Shown here: piece after piece, positions 48,628-59,229 of the stretch
How positions within the stretch are numbered: position 1 is the first letter of the stretch
How the letters are laid out: each line of letters opens with the position of its first letter
Source of the DNA: Clitoria ternatea
Lineage: Eukaryota; Streptophyta; Magnoliopsida; Fabales; Fabaceae
Length of the DNA: 64,000 nucleotides
Reading direction: 5' to 3'
Assembly: GCA_037962975.1 (NCBI GenBank)
Contig: CM075673.1
Location: 160,848,667 to 160,912,666 of the forward strand
Notes under the pieces: generated by a model
Told to the model about the DNA's origin: nothing
Seen by the model: the letters and a program-made list of their open reading frames with translations, nothing else
The model's database searches: none
Made by a program: the position numbers and the translations under genes

Positions 48628-49422
48628 ATGTATGAAGAGATGGAAGCCAAACACAGGATAGAAGAGTTGAGTAGCCAAAGGAGGATATTGAACCATGGTA
48701 GGGGAGGAGAGTACCAATTCAGGATTCCATTCACCAGAAGATTAATGAGCACGCCAATTCCTCAGCACCTACAAACCCCCCAGCCGTTGTCAATTGGGAA
48801 GTATACTGGTGAGTCAGACCCCGAAGATCATCTGGACGCTTACATCAACGAGTCAATGTTTCTGGGTGCTGAGGAGGATGTAATATGTAGAATGTTCCCA
48901 AGGACACTGTCTGCTAAAGCTCTGGGGTGGTTTAAGAGCTTACCCAGTGGGTCAATAGACTCATGGGACAACATGGCCCATGTTTTTCTTCAACATTTTA
49001 TGGTATCTAGGGATATACCCAAGACATCATATACATTGGCGCAAATTAGACAAGGAGCTGAAGAAAGTTTGAAAGATTTCTTGAAAAGGTTTTATAAGGA
49101 GGCAACACAAGTACCGGGGTTAACAAAGGAAATTCAGATGCACATGCTGGTGGAAACGCTACAACCCCGATCCCCTTTTGCATTATCATTGGCAAAGGGT
49201 CCACCTAGGACAATGAAGAAGTTTAGGAGCAAAGTAGCAAAATATGTAGGAAGAGAAATGCATTTGGCAGCTGCCAAGCAAAGGGTTATGGAGATGGAAG
49301 CGAAGAGATCAGACAAAAAAGAAGTTAAGATGGAAAGGAAAGGACTGAGTCAGGATGTGTTCCCAAGACAACGAGAAGGGAGGAGTGTGAATGCAGTACG
49401 ATATACACCATTGACAGTTTGA
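48628..49422 (+). CDS. Tat element gag (264 aa, open but truncated)
   Basis: Retrotransposon gag domain (PF03732 type): IPQHLQTPQPLSIGKYTGES near the start, then DPEDHLDAY, ALGWFKSLP, SWDNMAHVFLQHF and SLKDFLKRFYKE. The frame is open from 48,544, but an in-frame TAG at 48,541 cuts off the upstream part, and the first ATG is at 48,628. It ends by frameshift at about 49,420; the CCHC-like NPNKYYEFHEQAGHNTDEC segment continues in another frame at about 49,506-49,560. No function as a particle protein is expected from this broken copy. Confidence 0.8.
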   Translation: MYEEMEAKHRIEELSSQRRILNHGRGGEYQFRIPFTRRLMSTPIPQHLQTPQPLSIGKYTGESDPEDHLDAYINESMFLGAEEDVICRMFPRTLSAKALGWFKSLPSGSIDSWDNMAHVFLQHFMVSRDIPKTSYTLAQIRQGAEESLKDFLKRFYKEATQVPGLTKEIQMHMLVETLQPRSPFALSLAKGPPRTMKKFRSKVAKYVGREMHLAAAKQRVMEMEAKRSDKKEVKMERKGLSQDVFPRQREGRSVNAVRYTPLTV

Positions 49423-49439
49423 CCTAGCTAGATATTTTG

Positions 49440-50772
49440 AGAGGTTGGATGGAGAGGAATGACGGTGTACGGGGTGAGAAGACCCATTCCTATGAAGAGG
49501 ACTGGGAATCCCAACAAATATTATGAATTTCATGAACAGGCGGGGCACAATACTGATGAATGCCGTCAGTTGAAGGAGGCTATTGAGACACTGATAAGAG
49601 AGGGGAAATTGAAGTAATATCTGTTCAAGCCAAGAATAAACTCTGAGCCTGAGAAGATAGCACCCCGGAGGAAGGAGGTTGAACCAGTTGAAGAAGAAGC
49701 CCGAAGTTCAAAGAGGCCTGCCTTGGACAAAGGCAAAGCCGTAGTTGATAATATTGATGATAATGAAACTTGGATGAAACCACCCAGCTCGGGTAGAAGA
49801 GATGTCATAGATATGATCGCTGGAGGATTTTCTGGAGGAGGAGTGTCAAATTCGGCGAGGAAGAGCCATTTGAGGACGATAATGTTAGTGCAGGCGAAGA
49901 AAGATAATAGGCCTTTCAGGGATGATGTTCAAACCCCAACCATTATTTTCACTGATGACGACTACGGCCCGACTGTGCCAGGAGGCGATGACGCGGTGGT
50001 AATAGAAGCCGTTGTGGCAAACAAAACAATAAGGAGGATATTGGTAGATCAAGGGAGTTTACGCGACGTGATTTTCTATGAATGCTTTAAGAAAATAGGC
50101 CTTTCATATTCTGATCTGTAACCATATACCCAGGAGTTGACTGCGTTCAATGGAGCCAAACAATCCACCAAAGGATATTTGGATACCAGGTTGACCCTTG
50201 AGGGAGAGCCGGGGTCTAAGACTGTGAGAACCAGGGTCTTGGTTATCGATGTAAAATCACCGTTCAATAGGATCATTGGACGTCCATCTTTGAATGCTTT
50301 AGAGGCAGTTGTGTCTACCCCATATCTTTTAATAAAGTTCATTGACAAGGATAACCAGGTATCTTCTGTCCGGGGTGATCAGCAAATGGCAAGGTTCTGC
50401 TACAACCTCAGTGTGTTAATGACCAAAGCAGAAGAATCAGTAAAGAGGAAGAGATTGAATGATGGTGGTTCAATTCTGGAGTATGTAAATCTGATAGATT
50501 TAGACCCAAGAGACGAGTCAAGGTTGGATCCAGAAAACCCTCAGAGACCAACACCCGAAGGAGGGGTGAAGAAGATAGCCTTAGAGGACGACCTCACCAG
50601 AAGGACAAAGATAAACGATTCCTTAGATAAAGAAACAGAGGAGCGACTGATCAAGTTATTGAGGGAGTTTAAACATCTGTTTGCATGTACAATATCCGAT
50701 ATGCCACAAATCGACCCAAACTTTTATTGTCATAAGTTGGCAGTTTATCCAGAATCTAGAGCGGTGGCATAA
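49440..50772 (+). pseudogene. Tat element gag tail and aspartic protease
   Basis: A zinc-finger-like HEQAGHNTDEC segment is followed by KEAIETLIREGKLK and a TAA stop at 49,616. Then comes a linker and the protease with RILVDQGS (50,032-50,058; the Tat-type DQGS in place of DSG). A TAA stop near 50,119 interrupts it. The C-terminal half (FNRIIGRPSLNALEAVVST) and the linker to reverse transcriptase (DPNFYCHKLAVYPESRAVA) end at the TAA at 50,770. Confidence 0.8.
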
Positions 50773-51454
50773 AAAAACAGAAGACTAGGTCCTGAAAAAC
50801 AACAGGTGGCATGCGAGCAAACTGAAGAATTACTAAAGGCTGGGTTCATAAGGGAAGTGCAATATTCTTCCTGGGTCTCAAATGTAGTAATGGTAAAGAA
50901 GGCCAATGGAAAATGGCGGATGTGTATAGATTTCACAAATTTGAACAAGTGTTGCCCTAAAGATCCGTACCCTTTGCCAAACATTGATCAAATGGTTGAT
51001 GACTCATCGGGGTACCAATTCCTATTTTTTTATGGATGCGTACTCCGGTTACAATCAAATTCTAATGTGAAAGGAGGACGAGGATAAGACGGCGTTTGTA
51101 AATGATAAAGGAGTTTTTTATTATACTGTGATGCCATTTGGCTTGAAGACCGCCAGGGCTACTTACCAGAGAATGATGAACAAGGTGTTTGACGGAATGA
51201 GGTCAAGCACGGTCGAGGTGTATGTTGACAACATAATCACCAAGACTTCGGTTGGAGGAGATCATGTTGAAGATTTAATAAAGTTGTTTCAAAGATTATA
51301 GCTTTATAATATGAGGTTGAATCCCCTCAAATGCACATTTGTAGTACCAGCTGGGAGATTTTTAGGATTCATGCTAACACTGAGGGGCATAGAAGCCAAT
51401 CCGGATAAATGCAAGGTAGTAAGGGAGCTTTGAAGTTCGACCAACGTAAAGGAA
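50773..51454 (+). pseudogene. Tat element reverse transcriptase
   Basis: Opening motifs AGFIREVQYSSWVSNVVMVK, NGKWRMCIDF and CCPKDPYPLPNIDQ are in frame. An extra T in a T-run at about 51,032 shifts the frame before MDAYSGYNQI. Further on are KTAFV, VMPFGLK, ATYQRMMNKVF and the catalytic box, which reads YVDN (51,221-51,232) where YVDD is required. Stops follow in RL*LYN and at REL*SS. It is inactive by several independent lesions. Confidence 0.85.
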
Positions 51455-52060
51455 GTGCAGTCGTTAAATGGAAAAGTGGTGGCCTTATCTCGGTTCATGC
51501 CAAAGATGGCACACCGGTCACTCCCCCTTTATAAAGCATTGAAAAGGAACAAAGATTTCCAGTGGGGAGAGGAGCAAGAAAAAGCGTTTCAAGAGTTGAA
51601 GAAGGTCTTGGCGAACCCACCGATGTTGACAAGGCCTGACCCTGGAGAAAAATTGTTTGTTTACTTATCTATATCGGATGAAGCGATTGGAGCCATACTA
51701 GTAAAGGAAACCATTGAGGGTCAGAGGCCAGTATACTTTGTCGGTAAAGTGTTGCAAGGGGCAGAAGGCCGATATCAGAAGCTTAAGAAAGTGGCTTTAG
51801 CTTTAGTTTAGACATCCCGGCGTCTAAGGCAATATTTTCATGCACATCCCATAACGGTTTGGACAGATCTTCCTTTGAGAATGGTGTTTCATAAACCAGA
51901 TTTGGCAGGAAGAATGACGAAGTGGGCAATAGAGCTATCAGAGTTCAACATTTCTTACGAACCGCGGACAACCATAAAAGCCCAAGTCTTGGTGGATTTT
52001 GTGACAGAACTAACAAGAGAAGCCCCAATTCTACCACGAGAGATTGGAAGATTTTCATTA
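51455..52060 (+). pseudogene. Tat element RNase H (Ty3 type)
   Basis: LSRFMPKMAHRSLPLYKALK is the reverse transcriptase-RNase H connection. FQWGEEQEKAFQELKK and LFVYLSISDEAIGAILV form the RNase H core, then PVYFVGKVLQGAEGRYQKLKK. A TAG at 51,809 interrupts before LRQYFHAHPITVWTD. The domain ends with LVDFVTEL. Confidence 0.75.
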
Positions 52061-52440
52061 ATGGGTCGTCAAATGGAAAAGGATGTGGAGCCGGAGTGGT
52101 AGTTGAAAGCGAAGACGAAGTGAGAGTGGAGATTTTCCTCAGGTTCGATTTTAAGACATCGAATAACCAAGCTGAGTATGAGGCATGTTTAGCAGGACTC
52201 AGAGCAGCCTTGGATTTAGGGGCTCGGACGGCGGTACTCTATAGTGACTCACAATTAGTGACCTCACAAATTAATGGAAGTTATCAAGCAAAGGAGCCAT
52301 TGTTGCAACAATACCTAGCGAAGGTTAAGGAGTTAGGAGAGAGGTTTGCCAGTATAGAGTTCAAGCATGTCCCAAGGGAAGAGAATGTAAGGGCCGATGT
52401 CCTTTCTCGACTGGCTAGCACGAAAAAGGCGGGGTGCATG
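52040..52440 (+). CDS. Tat element second (archaeal-type) RNase H domain
   Basis: The WKIFINGSSNGKGCGAGVV strand (Asp replaced by Asn in the usual VDGSS) is followed by NNQAEYEACLAGLRAAL with the conserved Glu, LYSDSQLVTSQ with the conserved Asp, and REENVRADVLSRLA. Tat elements acquired this extra RNase H between the Ty3 RNase H and integrase. It is the longest uninterrupted part of the polymerase here (ORF 51,922-52,848). The Asp to Asn change at the first catalytic position should impair it. Confidence 0.8.
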
Positions 52441-52599
52441 ACTACATTGATACAGAGCACATTGGCTGCCTTGAGCATTTTAAATCCATTGAGGGTGTAT
52501 GCCGTTCAATTCAAAGCACACCTGGAAAGCTCCTGGGTAATACCGATTATTCAGTACATAGTAAGTGGGCAACTTTCGGAGTGCCCAATCAAGAGAAGG

Positions 52600-53768
52600 A
52601 AGCTGAAAATAGAATTGCCAAACTTTGAATTACTGGATGGGACTTTGTACCGAAGGGGGTTGACAGTGCCCTATTTGAGATGTTTAAATGAAGAGGAGAC
52701 GGATGAGGTCCTCTTTGAGGTGCATGAAGGAGCATGTAGAAATCATTGTCGAGGTAGAAGCCTGGCTAGAAAAATTTTAAGGGCAGGTTATTGGTGGCCT
52801 ACTTTAACCAAGGACGCAGTGGAGTTCATTAAAAAATGTAATTCATGACAAAAGAATAGCAATGAGCACCACGTTCCAGCAGAAAAATTATTTACATCCG
52901 CAGTCCCATGGCCTTTCTATCAATAGGGCATGGATATCCTGGGACCTTTCCTTAAGGCTCTAGGCGGGGTGAAGTATCTAATTGTCGGAGTGGATTATTT
53001 TACGAAGTGGATTAAAGCAGAAGCAGTAGTACATATTACTGCAGCACGGACCCAAAGATTCTTTATGAGAATATCATTACAAGGTTCGGAATACCAGCAA
53101 GAGTGATAACAGACAACGGGACACAGTTTATAGATTCTAAGTTCAAGGACCTACTTGAAGGATTACAGATTAAGCAAGTGTTTTCATCAGTTGAGCACCC
53201 CCAAACTAATGGGCAAACCGAGGTCGCAAACAGAGAAATCTTAAAAGGGTTGAAGAAATGATTGGGTGAAGCTAAAGAGGAATGGGCTAATCACCTGTGC
53301 CACGTCCTTTGGGCATACCAGGCGACTCCACACTCGTCAATAGGAGAAGCTCTATTTCAGCTAGTCTACAGAATAAATGTAGTAATTCCAGTCAAAATAA
53401 ACTTAATATCTCCAAGGGTTCAACAAATCGGCAAAGTAGACAATGACCAAAGATTGAAGAATGAACTAGATTTTTTAACCAAGGTTAGAGAAGCCGCCTT
53501 TGTCCGGGATCAAGCTGTTAAAGCCAAAGCTGCCTTTCGATACAATGTGAAAGTTCAACGAAAAAGATTCAATGTGGGTGACCTCGTCCTAAGGAAAGCC
53601 TCAATTGGAAATAGATTCGCGCACCAAGGAAAGTTAGCACCAACATGGGAAGGGCCATACCGGGTGAATGAGGTTACACCGGGAGGAGCTTATTTATTGG
53701 AAACATTAGAGGGTGAGATATTCAAAAACAAATGGAATGTAAAGAACTTACGTGAATATTACAGCTAA
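52600..53768 (+). pseudogene. Tat element integrase
   Basis: The zinc domain has HEGACRNHCRG and YWWPTLTKDAVEFIKKC. The final zinc-binding Cys is replaced by a TGA at 52,846. The catalytic triad is visible across frames: Asp in VGVDYFTKW (near 52,993), Asp in VITDNGTQF (near 53,110) and Glu in HPQTNGQTEVANREIL (near 53,200-53,240). A TGA at 53,260 splits off the C-terminal part, which is open for 168 codons and ends with the GPYRV fold (GKLAPTWEGPYRV) and NLREYYS. Confidence 0.85.
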
Positions 53769-53916
53769 TCGGTACGATAAGCCATGCACTTTTTCCCTAC
53801 CCAAGGTTTTCCCACAGGGTTTACTTGGGAGGTTTTTAATGAGGTATGCAGCCGGGGTGCCTTTTACTTAATGAAAGTATCGTTGCTCAAATATTGTTTC
53901 GTTGGATTCTCAAGTT

Positions 53917-54090
53917 ATTTAAAACCCCGGAGCGGTCCAAGGACCCCAGAGTGGTTGTCATTTAAAAACCCGGAGCAGTCTAAGGACCCCAGAGTGGTTA
54001 AGTTATTTTAAACCCCGGAGCGGTCCAAGGACCCCAGAGTGGTTGTCATTTAAAACCTCGGAGTGATCCAAGGGCCCCGAAGTGGTTAAG
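53917..54090. repeat. Four tandem units of about 43-45 bp
   Basis: Units built on 'ccggagcggtccaaggaccc' then 'cagagtggtt', four in a row with growing divergence, between integrase and the antisense gene. Higher GC than the flanks. Tat elements often carry such arrays in their 3' non-coding region. Confidence 0.75.
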
Positions 54091-54343
54091 TTAAAAGAGG
54101 TCTTTTAATTAAAGCCACCGAGGTGGTAGAATTGACTAAGCACATGGCCCAAGAATCCTGGAATAATTATTCTCAAATACGAATTATGCTAAGAAGAGAC
54201 GACGTAAAATAAAAATGTTCATTGATAAAAAGGCACTACGGCCAAAATTCTAAACTCAAAAATAGCGGAGCTCATCCCGCCTACAAAGCAGTGATTACAA
54301 AAAATGGGCCGGAGCTTATCCCGCCTATAAAGCAAAATAAAAA

Positions 54344-56600
54344 TCAAGGGTCGACTGGATCCTCCCCCTCGTCCTTCGACCTGGCACCAATTTCATCTGC
54401 AGTGGAATCCAGACCATCATCTTCCCCCACAGCCAAAGGATGAAGCTTGAAGGGAACATCGGCAAGAGGAAAGGATTGACCGCTCATCTCGGTTACCAAT
54501 TCACCATTTCGGAATCGGTTGACTAATCCCGTTTAGGTTCAAAGGCAACTCCCAGTTCTGGTGGATGACCTGGCGAACCGCGTGACTGAAGGAGTCCATG
54601 GCGGCATGAGCAAATTGAAGTATATCATCTTGGTATTTACCTTGCTCATTCGTGACCGCTGTGGATAACTCTTCATTCTTCTTATGAAGATCGGTCACTT
54701 GGCCCTCTAGATCAGCTACCTTCTTCTACAGATCTTCCTTCTCCTTTTTCCAGCTTTCCTCAGACCGTTGGTAAGCTTGGTTAGACTCATTAAGGGATTT
54801 AAGTCTCTGATGAGCCCGACCGTAGTCTTCAGAAAGATGGGAGTTTTTGTCCTTTAGACGGTCCAATTCAAGCTTCAGACCATCGGTTGCGGTGGAGTAT
54901 ATGGCGGAGAGCGTTTTGATGTTGTACCACATCGTCGTCTCCAGGGTAAATGTGACGTCGTCCTTCTCTAACCCCGGCTTGAGGCGATAAGGAAGCTCGA
55001 AGTCGGAGTTTGGGGGAAGGGTCCTGAAAAGCAGCGCTTCCAATGCTTCTATACCGAAGTGAGGAGGGGGAGGAAATTCACTCTCAACCGGATAGTCAAT
55101 GGCCATCTCCTTGCCCTTGTCCGCGGCACGGGAGGCGGGGTTCAATTTTTGTTTCTTGGAGGGCCCCGTAGCTTGTCCCTTTTCCTTTCTTTTGCCGGGG
55201 TTGTCCTCCGAGGTGATTAATCCACCTGGGGTAGGGAGATCGGCAGATTTCTTTAGCTTGGGAGTGACATTGTTCTCTGTGGCGGTATCAATCGCGGGTC
55301 CTTCTATCAGCTTCCGGAGGTTTTCGAGGGCAGTTTCACTCATGTTCCCTGAAAATGAAAATCAATTAAACAACCATAGTGATAAAAATATATATGTACA
55401 TGTATGTATATAAGGCAAAAGAATCTACCAAGGCGATTAAGGTAATCGTACCGTGTCTCCACAGAGCCAAGGAGAGAACGAAATTTTAAGGGGGCACCCT
55501 GGGATATGTTGTGGAGTGCGTCAACCACCACTTTGGCGAACTCGAAGAAGGAGGATTGGTTAACGACATAGGCCGAGCTCTCCAGCAAAAAATGTTTATG
55601 GGTCCAACCGGTGTGAATCCTGAGTCGGCCTTCTTCGTCCTTCTAGAACGGTTGCTCTGTACCTTAAACGAAGAGTTTTAGGTAAGAGTTCTTGAAGGAG
55701 CCTCCGACGATCTTGCAGGATTCAGCGAAGGCTTCGAAATTGACGATGTCACTTTGACACCGCAAGTTAACGAAACCCATCCCGGTTCCACCTCGGCGCA
55801 TCACTTGGGCATACCGGAAGAAGATGGCGACAGTGGGGGTGAAGCCTAGGTGCTTACCCAAAACCTCCAAGGAAAGAACAGGGGCCCAACTGTTGGGATA
55901 AAGCTGGCTGGGAGCTATGTCAAGGAATTGTAGTACCCCTATTTCGAATTTGTTGAGGGGGAACTAGACTCCCACCTTACTGATGGTGTAGTCGTGGAAG
56001 AAGATGAAGCGGTCCCTTGGAATTTGGTAGATCCGTTCCGTCATGGTGGAGGCAAAGAGACAGAAAGACTTGGCATACTTCTTGGCACGCCAGTGGTAGT
56101 CCAACTCTAGTTCCACACCGTCCGTGGGTTGAGCAAGGCGGCTGTAATCTGGGAGAATCTCTTGGGAAACCCAGAAGTAAGGATCTTCGGCTTTCTAGGC
56201 TAGCCAGTTGACTTTGTCCGCTATCATGAAGGTATCGTCAGAGTCATTTCGCAGGGAACATAAGCCAGAGGCGTCCATTATCACTACCTGCGCTAAAAAA
56301 GGTACACACGAGTAAAAGTCAGTATCATCAACGTAATAATACACTACGCTAGAATTTTCACTCCGGTCCGGAGACACAGGAGGAAGGGGTGAATGGGGAA
56401 TTTGAACACCGGAAGTGGAAAACTCCACCGGGAGGTTGAGCCCAAGTTGTTTGGAGTCATCCACCTATACGGATGTCCATTTGAGTAAGCCGAGGTTCAT
56501 TGTGAGGAACCTCGGGAGGCCAGGAAATGAAGGGATTCGAAATAATTTCACAAGAGGAATCTTGTTCCTGGCCGTGGTTAGAAGAAAAAGAAGAAGACAT
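54344..56600 (-). pseudogene. Antisense spliced accessory gene of the Tat element (PF04195-like)
   Basis: On the minus strand it starts at ATG 56,600 (MSSSFSSNHGQEQ). It proceeds through IADKVNWLA, RAKKYAKSFCLF, IPRDRFIFFHDY, QFLDIAPSQLYPNSW, LGKHLGFTPTVAIFFRYAQV, RCQSDIVNFEAF and KDEEGR to YDYLNRLG. An 80-bp GT-AG intron (55428-55349, phase 1) follows. Exon 2 opens GNMSETALENLRKLIEG, with a Lys/Pro-rich stretch and then a long coiled coil (LELDRLKDKNSHL, KKVADLEGQVTDLHKK), ending near 54,344. Stops occur at WLA*K, KVGV*, PF*KDE and EDL*, with frameshifts near 56,460, 55,650 and 54,530. Antisense accessory ORFs between pol and 3' LTR are known in Tat elements such as Grande; their role is unknown. 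Confidence 0.75.
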
Positions 56601-57086
56601 GGTAAAAAATGGAACTATAAAGGCTACCTGTAGGGATAATACGAGCGGTTCTTCTAGTACGAGCCAGGACGAGGTGAGAGTCAAAAACAGAAGGACGGTT
56701 GAGCTGAGTTTCAGCAAAAGGAGAAGTGAAGTGAAGCAGCAATGGGCACGCCTTTTATAGGCCGAAAAAGGGTATGGGCTGAAGTTCAACAGTCATGGCC
56801 CATGGATAAAGTGAAAGATGAAACGTCACAACTTAAAAAGAGGCGTGTTGATCCATTTAGGCTGACATCACCACAGAGCGCGTGGGATATACAACCTATC
56901 ATAAGGTGACATGTCAGCAATTCTCATGAGGTGGCAGCTTTTACAGGTGGAGTGCATTAAATGCTTTACCTACCCAAAATATGTATGACGCCGGACCTAT
57001 TCAGCATACCGGAGCTTGCACCCCGATGAAACTTTAACTTGTACTGCGGCTAGTTCATCTTATGCATTAAATACTGCAAATATAAA

Positions 57087-57098
57087 CTAAGGAGCAAA
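57087..57098 (+). other. Probable polypurine tract
   Basis: A purine-rich AAGGAGCAAA stretch directly precedes the 3' LTR, where plus-strand priming should occur. It is short and not very pure. Confidence 0.35.
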
Positions 57099-57664
57099 TG
57101 ATCCAATAGGTGGCAAGCCAAACTGGTCGAGGTTCTCCAAGTACAAATGCCATATCGTCCAAAGATAAAAGTTAAAAACTGGAGTCCTACACATCTAGCT
57201 GACTACAGGCCCTTACGGTAGACCACGGTTCATTACTGACAATTCGACAATTAGTCAGAAGAGGTATGGGCAACCGTACCCTGCAAGCACTGTACCAACA
57301 GTAGGTTAGGAGAGTGGTCAAATCACTCTCAGAGCTAAGGTAAGTACTATAAATACAAGTCATTTATTACTGAACAAGTATCTAATTTACGTAGTCTGTA
57401 ATCTACCTCCGTAATTCAATATTATCTTGAACACTGTGCTGACTTAAGCATCGGAGAATAATCTGTAGGTACCCCTCTGGTGTGATCTTGAAGGCAATGC
57501 GGAGTGAACAACAATAGCAACCTTTACTGAAGAACCTCGGATTCCCACTGAACCGGGGTACAGAATATCGCACTCCACTGAGGCGGTGTAAAACTGAGTG
57601 AGAGAAGAACTTCGGAGTCCGGCCAATACAGTCATATTTGACCCCGGATTCATCGAACATATCA
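57099..57664 (+). repeat. 3' LTR of the Tat element (566 bp)
   Basis: Partner of 47,753-48,316. Starts TGATCC, ends TATCA, followed by ATTAT. Confidence 0.85.
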
Positions 57665-58470
57665 ATTATAATGTATAAATTTTTACCATATATATAATTA
57701 ATTCATTTTTACCAGTACTAAACTGGTCGCCCATAATGTAACACCAGTTACTCTTAGTGATAGCAGCAACTCAACTCGGTGTTATGGGCTCATCTTGAGT
57801 TCAACTCGAAGGCGGCTGTGGAATCTAAATAAACCATTACAAGGTTTGTGCCTTACCATTAGATCGCCCTCCCATCTGAGCTGGCATCAGAACAGGCCCT
57901 ATGCAGTCCTTTATGTGTCTGAATGCAAATACTATGTCAAACAATTATCAATCATCAATAAACTGTCTGATTACCATCATTAGATGCCACCACTTGGTTA
58001 CCATCACCAAGGGTTTCATCTTAACATATCAACAAGAATAACATGCAGCAACCAATAATTAAGCATATGATGTTCATGATATGTATTATTGATAATGTAA
58101 ATGCCATTTGTTGTATGGTTGTTATATATTGCTGGAAATGACCAATGTGGTATTATGAATATGTTGAATGGTTATATTAATTATGGTAATGATGGCTCTA
58201 TGAACTTGTTTTAGAATATTTGAGGTGATGGTTATTGGAGTTAGGCTATAATGTCTATTATGAAGTTGCGCTCTGATTCGCACACATGCATATTGCATTG
58301 ACTCATGACATCATATGTATTAGTTACTATAGCACTTTGATTCGCTCAACACTTAAATTTGTTGTATTGGTCCACTGATTATAACACTCATATTTGATGT
58401 GCGGTTCACAAGGTACTACCAATTATAACACTCAAATTTTCTTTATGGTTACCAGGATATCCACTGATTC
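57665..58470. repeat. Unit C body, right part
   Basis: Resumes exactly where unit C broke off. Homologous to 40,235-40,628, then after a deletion of about 1.6 kb (junction near 58,060) to about 42,237-42,645. Homology with units A and B ends after 'actgattcatagc', where A and B carry the gag-like block. Confidence 0.7.
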
Positions 58471-59103
58471 ATAGCTCTTAGATTAACTATGTGGATTCTC
58501 CATTGGCACTTAGATTTGCCATTGATGAAGTCGGATCCGCATTGCATGATTTTATGCATTTGAAAAGATATGATTTTGAAAATCTATGGCATTCAATAAT
58601 TTGTATCGAGAGAATAATATATGATGTATGTATATGTATTGGAAGAACAGAAGGTATCTGGTGATGTTTGATATTGAAATGATAATCAATCTGCTGGTGG
58701 TTGAAATTGAAATGATGAATTAATATATGGTTTTGATGATTTATACATCATTGTACTATGATTATGGTATACTGAATTATGTAACCCAATGGGTAATATT
58801 TATTTGTAAATTACTATTTATTGCTTTGAGTGGTACTCACTCTTCAACTTTCATTTTAGTGAGTTTTCAGGATGGTAATGCCACTTGGTGAACTCAAAGA
58901 TGGAGAAATACAATGCCAAAGGGAAAATTTGTAATTAATCATTTTGTTGTATTTCTCGATGTAAATGTGTAAATGTTGTGATCATGTAATATATTTTGTG
59001 AACTATGAAGATTATGTTATAGCCCTCTAAATGGCTTAACTTGACAAACACAAGTATAGGTGCCAAATATTAAGTTTTGATCTATAAGGTCTGTGAACGG
59101 ATG

Positions 59104-59148
<45 letters not shown>

Positions 59149-59229
59149 GTTGATGCCATATCTTAGCATGCATGTGTGGTGATTCGTGAATCAATTGTTT
59201 AACTCTCACAATTTGATAGATGAGTAAAA
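58471..59229. other. Non-coding, LTR-like, with TA microsatellite
   Basis: Continuation of the unit body beyond the point where A and B carry the insertion. The phrase 'ttgctttgagtggtactcactc' is reminiscent of chromovirus LTRs. A TA run covers about 59,106-59,144. No gene. Confidence 0.4.

Larger units (their letters stand above)
47753..57664 (+). mobile_element. Complete but decayed Tat-lineage Ty3/gypsy retrotransposon (9.9 kb)
   Basis: It has two LTRs (47,753-48,316 and 57,099-57,664), TG..CA ends, a 5-bp target duplication, a primer-binding site, gag, protease, reverse transcriptase, RNase H, a second archaeal-type RNase H and integrase. Between polymerase and 3' LTR lies an antisense accessory gene. 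The second RNase H and protease motif DQGS place it in the Tat (Ogre/Retand/Grande) group. Aligning the LTRs by eye gives roughly 8-9% differences, mostly transitions, so the insertion is not recent. Stops and frameshifts throughout mean it cannot move on its own. Confidence 0.9.
30133..58470. repeat. Array of about 7.5-kb units carrying defensin-like genes
   Basis: Three units: A about 30,133-37,534, B about 37,535-45,073 and C about 45,074-58,470 (C is interrupted by a 9.9-kb retrotransposon). Distances between gene starts are 7,476 and 7,535 bp. Each unit runs: transposon-derived block, Stowaway-like MITE, defensin-like gene, long non-coding body. A and B bodies end in a further block holding a broken gag-like gene. 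A and B are nearly identical. C's body, downstream of its gene, is clearly more diverged and lacks about 1.6 kb (junction near 58,060). Unit A's first block is truncated by the LTR at 28,860-30,132. Confidence 0.9.

Noticed and set aside
53917..54090. Possible CRISPR-like array
   Set aside because: The units are contiguous and lack unique spacers, and the sequence is a plant retrotransposon.
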